Assembly (NCBI GenBank): GCA_905250075.1
Contig: CAJNOP010000488.1
Coordinates: 93,310 to 157,309, forward strand
Direction: 5' to 3'
Source of the DNA: Rotaria sp. Silwood1
Taxonomy: Eukaryota; Rotifera; Eurotatoria; Philodinida; Philodinidae
DNA length: 64,000 nt
How positions within the stretch are numbered: the stretch's first letter is position 1; the number at the start of each line of letters is the position of its first letter. Shown piece after piece: positions 1 through 12,510 of this stretch. The translations under genes were made by a program, and so were the position numbers. The notes beneath the pieces were generated by a model. It did no database searches. It was not told the DNA's origin and saw only the letters and a list, made by a program, of their open reading frames with translations.

Positions 1-72
1 TTGCATTGTCTGTGCGATTTCTTTGTATTCTATTGGCTTGCCAAATGTATTTTTATCATTTGGTTTCTTCAG

Positions 73-207
73 TCAGGATCATCTTCATCTGAAAAGAGTT
101 CCGAACAGGAATTGGTTGACTTTCTTACAAAATCAGGTGAACAAACGATAGATATAATGACTAGTTATTATTCTAGTTGTTTTATGTCAAAAAGTCCTAG
201 TAAATGA
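73..207 (+). CDS. Probable terminal exon of an unidentified gene (partial)
   Basis: A pyrimidine-rich tract ending TTTCTTCAG (splice acceptor, AG at 71-72) is followed by an open stretch of 44 codons ending in TGA. The peptide is Ser/Glu-rich at first (SGSSSSEKSSEQ), then mixed. The rest of the gene would lie before the window. No family is recognised. The reading is open upstream of the acceptor too, but that part reads as hydrophobic intron-like sequence. It could also be a chance open frame. Confidence 0.35.
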   Translation, partial: SGSSSSEKSSEQELVDFLTKSGEQTIDIMTSYYSSCFMSKSPSK

Positions 208-2028
208 GGCATCCGATATCTTATGTCGTCCATGGTCTGTTTTTTTGAAGGCTTAACTGACGACTATCGTTCTATCTGATTTTTCTATAGAATTTATAAT
301 GCTGCATGAGATGAGGCATAGTCTTATGTATTAACTGAGTTTGAATTAGTCTAAACAATAGAAGTACTAGAAAATAGATTAGATTCGAACATATTTACAA
401 TATATCACTTAGAGGCCAGTTAGCAGACTGAACTAAAGGATTAAGTGATCGACTTTTACATGTTTATCTTTATTTTTCTCATTCTTTTATGTAAACAAAG
501 ATAATTAGGTTATGTAATAGCATTAGTATATACTTGCTTACGATATACAAACATGTAGAAACTAATAGTCAATTCAATGATACAGTCGTACAAATGATTG
601 AATTTTCAAGATAGATTGCATGAACGTTAAGCTCACTTTCTGAAGAAGACATTACAGGTAGAATCATGGAAAAAGTGAAAAACCTATAATCACTACTGAG
701 AATCACGACAGGTAGTCACGACAAATTCTATTGATATCATGACTACGTGACTATTTCTTTAGTAATAGTAAATCGGGATACGATACGTGTAGAGTCGTAA
801 TCATTGTAGGCTAGATTTAGTATTCATCATTGAACAGTTCTCGACATATTGGAGTACAATCATTTTCAATTCGAAAAAAGTGACATTAGATTTTTTTTGA
901 GACGTTTGCAAGAAGACTAATGGCTTTTGAATTTTTCGAATAATTTTATTCGTCCTTTATTTTCATTTAGTTTTGCTGTAAATTCTTATCGGTATCAGTC
1001 ACATAGTCAAGATTGATTGACAATTTTGGATTTTAAGGCAGCAGAAGGTAGAATTTTCAGATTAGAAAACTCGAACTTCAGTATATCTATAGGATGTTTG
1101 AATTTTGAATCAATTTGAAATCTCGCAATTCAAAAGATCTTTTTTCTCTTCGGCAATGCAGTGTATGAGTCTCAACCGCAGAGCATTACAGATATTCAGC
1201 ATTGATTCATCGTTGACTTAACGTCGGGTGACAATGAAAATGGCAGGACAACTTTTCTTCACAATCAAATTTTTGCATCGTACTGCGTATTTTATTCTTG
1301 TAAGGGTTCCATAATAATTATTAAATTCTATCTTATTTCCGTCTTGAGAAAATAATATCAGATAAACCAGAGCAAAGTATTCTTCTTCATTGTCAACGAT
1401 TACAAATTCAGTAAAACACAGTTGAATGCATGCGACTATTGTATATTGATGTATAATTATAGTAGAAGTATGAAGGTCAACAATTGCGTTTAAGATGATT
1501 TTTAACTGCTGACGGTACTTTCGTCTACGACTGTTCTTTCGCAATTGAAAAGTGTTTTTTTTTTCAAAATCGATCGTATTAGTGCTACAAACATTATCAG
1601 CTGTTCTCTACGAAATGCTACACAAGTGAAAAGAGTTGAAAGTCATAGGGAACCTTGAAGAGATCGGACGCTGGACCCCTTAAAACACTTGTTAGTGGGG
1701 CCATATTAGCTATACATATCGATTTTATTGTTCAGTAAGCCTTCAAGTATACCAGTCTTTCTCTTGACAGGCTTTGGTAGATACTGATGAGGTTTACCTA
1801 AACTTAGGACTCAACTAGTTTATACTTTTCTATGCTCAGTCTGTTCTGATTCTGTTAGATCAATAATACCATCATCCTTTAGTTTCTGTAAAGAAATTGA
1901 AAATTTATTGTTGTTGGAATATTGTTGACTGAGAAACAGTTGGATTTGTTATTGTTCTACGTCTTTGCTCCTTCTCTTACTTATGTCTATCTCTCTCTCT
2001 CCTTCAACAACAAGAAATTGTTATTTCT
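208..2028. other. Intergenic region upstream of LRR gene 1
   Basis: AT-rich sequence with no coding signal I can support. Short open frames, such as one at 1218-1544 on the minus strand, lack splice context and any protein pattern. The last ~100 bases (about 1965-2028) are strongly pyrimidine-rich (CTCTCTCTCTCC) and then CAACAACAAG before the first ATG, as expected for a transcription start and 5' leader, but no TATA box was assigned. Confidence 0.5.
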
Positions 2029-5000
2029 ATGCATGTTATAGCGCCAGAGAAACAAGAACAACAAGAATTCAACAACGAGTCTTCATATACTACGCCCACC
2101 CTGGAAGAAATGATTGCTAAAAACGAGGATCCATTGAAGCTGAGTTTACAATGCCAAGGAATTAATGAGCAAAACATAATAGTTGTGGCCAATGCAATAC
2201 GAGACAACAAGGTAAGATCAAATATTTCTGTGACCGAGAATTATGGAATGAAAATTTGTAACAACGCATATGATCTAATATTTTCTGTTCTCTTTTCAAG
2301 ACGCCTTTCGATGTATTTGGTTACTGCGCCATATAACCGATAAGTTTGACTGTAATACAGATGTGCATGCAGCTGAGGCTTACTATTTGAATTGCACGCA
2401 TCCAGTTAGATGCAAGCGTTTTCTGACGATTTGAATATCACTCAATAAGATTAATTTTATTCTGTCATGGTCAGATAGTTTAACTTTTATGTCTTAGCAA
2501 GTTTTCAACTCGGTGTTTTTCTTGTTTCCGAAAGGTTAGGTATAAACTAAGCGCCAAAAGACTCAGTTTATTACATAATTTTCATGTCGCACTTCAGCAT
2601 TCCAGTATGAATTTGATCTCATCATGTATTTGCAATTTCAAATTTTTCAGCAGAAGCGTACTTGAGTTCTTGCAGATATGGTATTTAATTAAACAACTGA
2701 TATCGATGCAAAATTTCATATCTTCATTTTTTTCTGAAATAAATGATGTACTGATGAATGGTAAGCACAGGTTCAAATTTGTGATTTGCATTCATAATTC
2801 AAAGAGAACCGTGTGAGAATTCATTTATGATTTTACATAATAATTATAATAGGACAAACACAGAATAACTGAATTTTGGGTCGACAGCCCTTAAAAACTC
2901 AAAGTTAGCTACGAACCCTATATTTCAAGTCAAAATGTCAGACCATTGTCTTCCTCTTTATATAATGTTGTGTGATCACCTAATTCCCCCTTTCTAGGAA
3001 CCTGAAACGCATACCGTTTTCGCATAACAAGATAAATAAAGTTGCATGAAGATCTCAGTATATATTTTAAAAAATGCTAGAAAAAGCAGTTTAGGATGCG
3101 TTCTTGTTATTTACTAACAGAATGTTTGGAAACGAAATCTCATAACCCAATAGGTACATTTTATCAACTCCATTTTCTTGACCTTCTCATACAATTATAC
3201 CATGCCTACTGATATTTCTCATTTCTATTTTCTCTTTTTTACACAGACATTTACAACTTTGGACCTCGTAGCCAATTCGATTGGTGGCAAAGGGATGAAA
3301 ATTCTAGCTGATGCTTTAGAAAATAATACGGTGAACTTGTTTCTCTTTCCGATTTGCTCATTTACATCATCACTTTTGCATACAGACACTAACCACACTT
3401 GAACTCAGCAACGCAGGTATCGACGTCGAGGCGGCCCAACATTTGGCTAACTTTTTACACAATAACATGGTGAAATTCTTTTCTTTTCACTTATACTATA
3501 TTTCTATATATTTTTCACCCAGACAATTACCACACTTCGGCTTTTCAATAATGAAATCGGAGTGGAAGGGGCTAAACATCTTGCTGGTGCTTTACGAAAA
3601 AACATGGTGAATATTGATTTCACTTCACCTTTTTTATTTCTGTCTTTGACTTTTTTCTACAGACACTGTCTTTAATCGATCTCGGACTGACTAAAATCGG
3701 AGATGAAGGGGCACGATATGTGGCAGATGCTTTACGATATAACATGGTGAACTTGATTCTCTTTTTATTTTTGTCATTCTCATCATTACGTTTTCATATA
3801 GAGTCTCACAGAACTCGACATTCAAGGCAATGAAATAGGAGATGACGGAATTCAATATTTGGCTGATGCTTTACGATATAATATTGTAAACATGTGACCT
3901 TCCTCGTTTTCTTGATTTCGATCCTGACTTTTACACATAGACACTCACTACACTTGGCATTTTTTGTAATCAATTTGGAGAGAAAGGAGCTCAACACTTA
4001 GCTGATCTTTTATGGTATAATAAGGTGAATTTCTTTCGTTCTTCAACTCTTTTATTTCATCTTCATTTTTTCGCACAGACACTCAATAAAATCGAACTTC
4101 GTGACAATAAAATTGGAAGCGAAGGTGCTCGACATTTGGCTAATGCTTTGGGAGAGAACACGGTGAGCTTCCATCTATATGCTTCTCTTTGATTTCTATC
4201 TAAGCTTCGTTGCACAGACGTTGACCACTCTTCAGCTTGATACAAATGAAATTGGAGACGAGGGAGTTCAATATCTCGCTGATGTTCTCAAAAATAATAT
4301 GGTAAGTCTATCTATTTATCTATATATATACATCATAATCACATTCATCTTTACTGATTCAATTAGACACTCACTACACTTAGTATTGGAGGCAATAAAC
4401 TAGGAGATAAAGGGATCGAATATATCTCCAATGCTTTAAAAAACAATACGGTGAGCTTCTCTCTTCCTCTTTTAATTCCTGTTATTTTCATCTGTGCTTC
4501 TTCACACAGACATTAACTTCGCTAAGTCTCTCAGACAATGGAACAGAATCCAGCATCGTCCAGTATTTAGCTGATAGTCTAAGCAACAACAAAGTAATTT
4601 TCTTCTTCTCTTAATCTCTCTAATTTCGATCAACATTCCTTCAAAAAGACACTCACCACACTCGAGCTCAGCTACAATAAGATTGGAGACACAGGATCCC
4701 AATATATGGCTGATGCTTTGAAAAAAAACACAGTAATTTTCTTCTGACGATTGCCTCTCTTGTTACTTTATGTATTTCTTCACATAGACACTTACTACAC
4801 TCGATCTCACCAATAATGGAATTAACGACGAAGGAGCCCGATATTTAGCTAATGCTTTACAAAAGAACAGGGTGAAATTCTTTCTTTGTTCGTTATCCTC
4901 AAGTTCATCTTCATTTTTATACACAGGTACTCAGAAATCTTAATCTTCAAAGCAATTCAATCGGAAGCGAAGGAGTCCAATATCTAGTTGATGCTTTGAA

Positions 5001-5157
5001 AAATAACAGGGTAAACCATATTGTCTACTCATCTCTCACATCCTGATTTTTACTTGTCACATAGACACTCATCGAACTTAACATCAAAGGGAATCTCGTC
5101 GGGGACGAGACTCAAGAACGTATCAATGAAACGTTAAAGAAAAATGCCCAATATTAA
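2029..5157 (+). CDS. RNI-type leucine-rich repeat protein, one 28-residue LRR per 84-nt exon (15 exons)
   Basis: Exons read: 2029-2211, 3247-3330, 3386-3469, 3523-3606, 3663-3746, 3802-3885, 3941-4024, 4079-4162, 4218-4301, 4367-4450, 4510-4593, 4649-4732, 4788-4871, 4927-5010, 5065-5157. All junctions are phase 0 with GT/AG ends; the spliced CDS is 1368 nt (455 aa). Exon 1 gives a short Gln/Asn/Glu-rich N-terminus plus a first degenerate LRR. Exons 2-14 are each exactly 84 nt and encode one ribonuclease-inhibitor-type LRR of the form TLTTLxLxxNxIGDEGxxxL followed by ADALxxN. The last exon ends in TAA. Introns are about 53-76 bp except intron 1 (1,035 bp). No signal peptide, TM segment, NACHT or F-box is seen. 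Such LRRs form a horseshoe protein-binding surface (NLRC3/RNI-like); partner and pathway are unknown. The ATG at 2029 is the first in frame after the pyrimidine-rich leader. Confidence 0.85.
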
Positions 5158-8100
5158 TCCAAGACTTAATGATAATGGTTAACAAGATTAACACTGACTG
5201 ACAACGAAAAAAATTAGTTTAGATATAGCTTTTAAAAGTGCTTTCTAAAATAAACTATTCATAGCGTATTACGATTTTCAATTGACTAGTCTCTACAACA
5301 AAGTGATACGAAGAACAACTTAAGCATTAATCAACTGAAGTCTGAATGGAGGATATGAAAACCGAAAAGATGATTTCAAACTTTGACGAACAACAGCATT
5401 TCATAGAAAACTAAAAATTCTTCCTTCTTGTGAGGTCAACTGTACTCTTATAAACTAGAGATGGACTATGGAAAATTAGTTAAAAATCAATCAGTAAAAT
5501 GACGTTCACGAACGTTATTTTTATGATTATATAGAAATATATAATCATCAGAATCCAATCGAACATTGATAGCAACAGCTCTTTTCGATATATGAACAGT
5601 GCTAGTCAAATGACTTGCAAGATAGAGAAACTCACTCATGTACATTTTTCATGATCCGAAAAACATTTTTATGAATATACTTTCATCAAGCAAGATATAA
5701 ATAAAATCAGTAGTGTATGATTAATGTGATCGTTACCGAACTGCAAATTTTCATGCATGCTAACATACAAGTGTAATTTGAGCAAGTATTTCGTACGAAC
5801 AATTGTTGAAAACACTAAAATGATATATTCAAAAAACTCATCAAAGTTAAAAATCTTTTTCAGGATTGAAGATGATCCGTTTCACTTTCTCATCATTAAA
5901 TAGGTTACATATTTTTAGTAAGAATAACTGTGTATATTCAAGTCAGCCATATTACAAAAATAGGATTTTACTTTAGCAATATACTTCAAGAAAGCCACGT
6001 CTAAGCAACTGAATTGTAAAAAGCATAACAAGAATGATTGTCAAATTTCGCTACAAGGTATTAAAGTATGAAAGAGTGTGTGACAGTGATGGATATACCA
6101 GCAATCAATAGCACTAATAAAATAGGAGAATAAAGTAAAAATAAGAATGATAAATACAATATAATAGACAATGTATGAAGGAAAAGGACAAATAGACATG
6201 ATCATGTAAGAATACATGTCCATTGTCTGGTCATATTTGTTATAGCTCACGAATTCACCTGTACAAAGATGAAAAGTAGGACAGTGCTTCAAGAAAAGCT
6301 TATTATACTGCTCTATTCAATAAGGCTTGGTATTCTACATGGCCAACATAGAATTGATAGTCAAGTGCATAGCGAAATAGTTATATTCTACTTATTATCG
6401 AGGGTAACAGACACAGTGAAAAGTTTTTTCGAAACGACAATACTATGAGACCAAATTTTCCAAGGGATTTTCCCTGTGTCGTGATCGATATACGAAGTAT
6501 TTTTATTGTGTTTTGCATTTCAATTCTGTATAAATCCAGTGTAAACTGTCCTTACATCAAACGTATTTTCAAATAGTGAATGATTTTATAATATCCATTC
6601 AGTTGTTACAACGACCGTCAGCAATAAAATCTTATTTAATTAGGACTTCGTCCAAAATTTCAATAAGGCAAAATCTTTGGACTCATCATGTACGGAAACA
6701 ATATAGGACGGTAGAACAACAGAGCAGCTCTGTCTTGTAAATGTCTGGTAAAAACTAATCATTTGTTTCATTTTTTTCGATAGCTGATGATTATTTTTTT
6801 GATAAGGTGACTAATTGATCAATTCTGAATGTGGACATGATACAATCGAATTGTCAATCAATGAAGTCATATTAATATAATATTGATTGGATGTGGATGT
6901 TGATATTAAAAGACACGGAACTCGCAGTTTTTTGTCTTGAGAGTGTGAGTGTGCGTGCGGTTGAACTGAAGACTCATATGCACACCCATATCTTTATACA
7001 ATAATCTTGCATTTACCAATAGCTAGACTCAGTAGAAATTGAAATTTCATAATTGATATCAAAGAAGAAAAAACAACTAAATTTGAATTAAATTCCACTT
7101 GACAACAATAAAATTTAATCTTGGTTCAGATATATTCAAAGGATTAATATTGTTATCTTGTTTTGTTGTTTCCAAATATTATAATTAATATCGAATAAAA
7201 GTAAATAACAAAAAGCTCATATTTATAATATGAAACTGAACATGCTAACAAGGATTGAAAGGCATTCAATTTCATAATTCAGAAAAGAGTTTCGGTTGAT
7301 ATATCATTAAATTAAATATGAAATGTCTTCTTTTACAGCATTACTTGTTTTTGATAGGATTGAAAAATTTCTAATTTATGAAGTGGTTATAACTGTTCAT
7401 AATGCTCTCTTAATGTATGTCAACAATCATGGAAAGTTACGTATACAGTACTTATGACCTTATACACAAAGAAAACTCGATTTTCTAATGGTTTTATAAT
7501 TTTTACCTGTCAATCAATTGGATATTGTGTGTGATACTGTGTAGAAACTATCAAATTTCACCTAGAATGTCTCTTCAATTTCCTCTAGAAGCGTTGTCAT
7601 AGAGTTACCATTCTCTTCATAGACACGGTTAAAAAACTAAATCTTCTTCTTGTACAACTTTTTTTCTTATCGTGTCATTAAAGAATATGCTTCTTTTGTA
7701 AGGCTACAGAATAGCAAGTCAAAATTATGATTAGTTTAGTCAAATGTATGGATTTTTTCTATTATTCTATTGCATAGTCGTAAAACTGTAGAAGTTTTTC
7801 GTGAAAAAAATTCTTTTTTACACGTTTAAAAGAGATAGTCGATTTTGTTTTCGAGATTGAAACATTTAATTATTAGATAAACGTGAAGGTTTTTCAAATG
7901 ATTTGTTTGTGTGATAATTAATCAATAACAATGAAGACGAAATCGATGATAACAGTTTTTTGTCTATTTCTCCGAGACATAGTTCGATACTGCCGCAGTC
8001 GCAGTTGTTCTGAGAAAAACATGAAAATAAATCAATCTGTTAGAAAACAAAGTTCTCTTTTTTTTAAAGTATACTTTTCTTTTTTGTTGATATTGTTTTA

Positions 8101-8669
8101 GCAGTAAGCATTTTCATATAGTTAGCAATCAAGAAAAATAGGATATCTGCTATTAAATCAATATAAACAAGGATTGATTTCATTTCATTGTTATTATCAT
8201 TAAAACCTTTGAAAAGTACATATGATGACTTTTGAATATGACGAAAAAAAGAGAATTTTTAAATAAAAATTCAAATAGAATATTTTCATGTTAAAAATAT
8301 ATGAATTCTTCTAAAGTAAATAATACAAAAACAAACAAATCGATGGATCTTCAATTTAATCATTGAATATGAAATAGAAATCTATTTTGTGGTTTTTTTT
8401 TAATGACAAAATGATTTGATAAGACTAATAGCAAATTCTGATCATATTACGTATTTATTAAACTTTAATAGACAATCAAAACGACAATATAATTACAACA
8501 TATAAAAATTAGACAATATTCTCATAATTTTATTGTTTCCTTATATAACAACGAACACATGACTGATGATCATTAGATAAATAAATTTGCTTTTTTTGAT
8601 AAATTTTCAGTTTTGACAATCAGGTATTGTTAGAGCATTTTTACTATTAAATAAGACTTCGACAGTTTT
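5158..8669. other. Gene-free AT-rich interval between LRR gene 1 and the GPCR gene
   Basis: No open frame with coding character or splice-bounded exon was found on either strand. A short GT-rich patch (about 6941-6960, GTGTGAGTGTGCGTGCGG) resembles a single arm of the telomere-like palindromes seen elsewhere, with only a weak CACACCC partner at 6983. Otherwise it is simple AT-rich sequence. Confidence 0.5.
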
Positions 8670-11600
8670 TCATATTTTTGATGAAGGAGTTTTTGATGAT
8701 ATACGTCCCAGATTGTGACTATAATCTGTACCTGGTGTTAAAGCAGAATTTAAAATAGGTGTGTTATATGAAAGGCATCTTTGTTTTTGTTTTATCAAAT
8801 GAAAATCAACAAGAAATTGATGAAATGCATTTACAAATATACTTCGAAAGTTTTCCCCAGCTAAAGAATATAGGAAAAAATTAACTACATGGGGTAAATC
8901 CGATAATAGATCTTGTATAAAGTCTGAATAAAACCCAAGTTTATATAATAATATATCACCATCACTAATATCTAAACATGAACGTCCATTTAATATTTTT
9001 CTTATATCATAAATTTTAATAAAAATAAAAAATATTGTATTAGGAATATTCAATATAATTATTGATAATGTAACAGCTAAAAGCATACGTTTAACTTGTG
9101 CATTTGTACGTCGTTTTGTAGCTAATACTAATTCAACTGCTGTAGTTATTGAACTGCCGGAACAACGTCGACGAAGTGATGTTTTTGATAAATTTGTTTT
9201 GGAAAAACTTGAATTAGACTCTTGTATGTTAGAATTTTCAGCTATTCCCCAATCATGTCGAGTACGATGTAATACAACTGCAATAACAACATTAGCAGCT
9301 ATAATAAGACCTAAAAATGAATGAGATCATGATATTAATTCTATAGAAATAAATAGTTTTGTCTTAAAATATTATAACTTCTCAATCGTGTCGAACAACA
9401 AAATAATTTAATCAACATATTTGTCTAACTTTTGGTAATCTTTCATTTATGTAATAATTTATCTGTCATATTATATGACTCCTATATTTTCTTGCAAATC
9501 TAATCAATGTTAATGTCTAATAATTATTTCAGAAGAAAATATAGCATAAATTAAAAAATTCTAATCAATTATTGATTAGCAAAAAAGGGTCATGTTAATC
9601 TATCTTCTCAAAAAAAAACTAAAAAGAAGGAAACACATTTGTTTAAGAATCAATTATACAATCTTGATGAGAATATGTACGTTAGTTATTAATGAAGTTT
9701 TATTTAATAAACATTTTTGAAGAGTTTTATTAAAATTTTAATTATTATCAATAATGAGGATTTAGTGATTTTCGTTTATAACTGTAAGTTGTATGTCTAA
9801 TACGATAATGAAGTTTATCATGTGTACGTGAAAATATCGATGCATCTTTATATAACATCTGTCAATTTTCAATATTCATGATTCATAAATATACTTATAG
9901 TAGTCCTCGGGGACAATATTAACTTTAGTTAAGTTAACTTCTCTGATAAAAAATAAGTTCCTTTTTCAAAATATTATTATATCTTTGCAACTTACAAAAC
10001 ATGATGCTCGCTATTAATATATCTACAGAGACAAAGTATTGTTGCGTTTGTTATCTGTCACATCCTATACAGTCTATTTTCATACGTAATATGCTAATGA
10101 AATCAACAAAGATATAATAGATATGTTTACCTATAGGCAATATTGAAGCAGTCAGTAGATCGAAGGTAAGAGGAATAGTATTTAATGCACAGGATTTACT
10201 CTTATTATTTGCATAGTATATACCAGAATATTTAATGAATGATAAATTCACAAGCAACAGTATAATAATAGTACAACAAGAGATATGATATGCTCGCTTG
10301 TTGGTTAGCCATATACGTGATTTAAGTGGATAACTAACAGCAACAGCTTTATCTCTATAAAAGAAAAATATTCATGTTATTCACTTGTATTTTCTTTTAA
10401 ATACAAAAACAAATAAAAAAAAAGCCTACAAGCTCATTAAAACAATTGTCCACATAGCAATTGAAATGCATGCATTCATTAATACATATAATGCTTTACA
10501 ACCTGATGGAGTTAATAAAAATATCTCATGACCATTTTTAGTTGATTGATAATTGACTTCTGCTCGAATATATTTAAATGTAATTGATAATATATCAAAA
10601 AGTGCAAGAACACGTAAAAATATAATCGTAGTTGATTTATTTGATAATCTCGGTCGAGAAAGTATAAATAGACAAAGTAAATTAAGTAATATGCCTGGTC
10701 CAATAAGTACACGTAAATATGTAGAGTCAATTGATTTAAAAGCTAAATACACAGGATCATAAAGACGATCTTCCAATGAACACCTAAATTTTAATAATGA
10801 TATATTTTAATTTGAAGAACTTCTTGATCTAAATGAAAATATTGATGGATCTATTCTGGAATAAGAATTATTGTTATCATGACAGAAGAAAAGCGAAAAA
10901 TACATATGAAATGTTTTACATATTTGGATTAGCAAAAATAAAAATGAATAGATTTAAACAACTAGTTTGTTTATGATTGTTAATACTCTGTTTGTGTTTT
11001 TATGTGTCTTAAGTAAAAAAATATATATTTTGGTTACATCTTATATTGAACATGTCATTGTTGGTTAATCATTGCAATTATCAATATTCTTTGTCAATAT
11101 GTATGTCATTAACTAGCTTTTGACTGTTTTGCTCTAATAAATGACAGTATGAAGCTACTATTTCTGTCACAGAAGCCTTTGTTACGACAGTGCTGATATA
11201 AGACTTTTAGTATATTTGTGAAGACCATTATCATTATCAATTACACTGCGATGATGATTTGATGTGTCAACTTTCTTTCTTAATTGTTCTTATTTCAATT
11301 AAGCATCACAAAATTCATCATGTGAAATGCAATTTTGTATGGTACATTCATTTTTATCCCTAACTATATTCTTATACTTACTATAATTTAGTTAAGTACA
11401 AAATACTGCTCATCAATTTCTTTTAACATATGATTAGTGTTATTTCTTTCTTTTTTTGCAGATTTATTTTTCCACAAGAGAATAAAATGTGAATATTTTT
11501 CAAAATCAGTACTTACAGGAAACATAAAAAGGTCAATATTTGTGTAATCAAAAAAAAAAACATCTTCTTGGAACATTTTTCGTTCATATTTTTTTTCTTC

Positions 11601-12510
11601 TCTCTGTCTCTCTCTTTTGTATGTTTTTCGACTATCATAGTTATATAGAATCGTAGAAATCGATCTTTTACGAAAAAATAAGAAGTACATGATATTATCA
11701 TACAAATGGCTGCATCCATTCATTGATTTAAGTTTTAATATGAATGTTGAAACGTGTGTAGTAATTCTAACAATAAAAATAACAATAGAAAAAACAAAAC
11801 AGATTTTTTTTCTTTTTTTTTATATGTATGAATGAAGAAGCTATATCGAACTATCTTTGTATTGGGCACAATCAATAATAAAAAAGAATAGAAATATTTA
11901 TCTTTTTCCTATTCCTAAAAATAGGAATTATTTTATCATTTATTATTTCAGCAATAATTATTGTAGGAGCAACTGATGTCATTTTATATCGAACAAAAAC
12001 CTTATTTTTTTTTCATTGATGATTATCTTGATTTTCTTGATAGCATGAATAGAAACCCATAAGATAATCACTTTATCTCATAACACAACTAGTTTTTCTT
12101 ATTGATAACTCATTGTAATTCAACAGAGAAAATCACAATATAGTTTACACACAAAAATTCATGGATTTATATTTCAAGTTTATATTATATTCAATATAGT
12201 TTGCGGTTTTGTTTCTATCAAGTTAAAGATTAAAAAAAAACAATTAATTATATCTATGTGGATGTATGAAATACAAAACATTCTTATAGCAAACATAAAT
12301 CAGTTATTATACAAATAATTTAAGTATTTCATTTATCATGGAAAACCATTTTCAATAGAGTTATTTTTCTTTTTCTTTATCTTACATAATTAAATGCAGC
12401 TGTTTTCTGATGGTTAAGAAAATAAAAAGAAAGAGTAAATACCTGAACATATATACATCATATGTTTGATGATTAGGAATAGATTGATTGAATCGTTCAA
12501 CATAATCCAT
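8670..12510 (-). CDS. Rhodopsin-family peptide-type G protein-coupled receptor, four exons
   Basis: Exons on the minus strand: 12510-12443, 10783-10430, 10354-10131, 9310-8670. Phases match at every junction and the CDS is 1287 nt (428 aa). The N-terminus is short with an N-glycosylation site (NQS). TM1 has the conserved Asn (GPGILLNLLCLF); TM3 begins after a Cys (SGCKALYVL) and ends MSLDKAVAVSYP, where DKA replaces DRY; ECL2 has the partner Cys (SKSCALN); TM5 is rebuilt across the exon 3/4 junction (LTASILPI then GLIIAANVVIAVV); ICL3 is Ser/Arg-rich; TM7 carries NFFLY in place of NPxxY, followed by a GENFR helix-8 start, as in FMRFamide-receptor-like GPCRs of invertebrates. Plasma membrane receptor; ligand unknown. 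The first exon could start slightly upstream, as the frame stays open before the ATG at 12510. The CDS is intact and looks functional. Confidence 0.85.

Noticed and set aside
1218-1544. 108-codon open frame on the minus strand
   Set aside because: No recognisable family, no splice context and composition that follows the local base bias; not supported as a gene.
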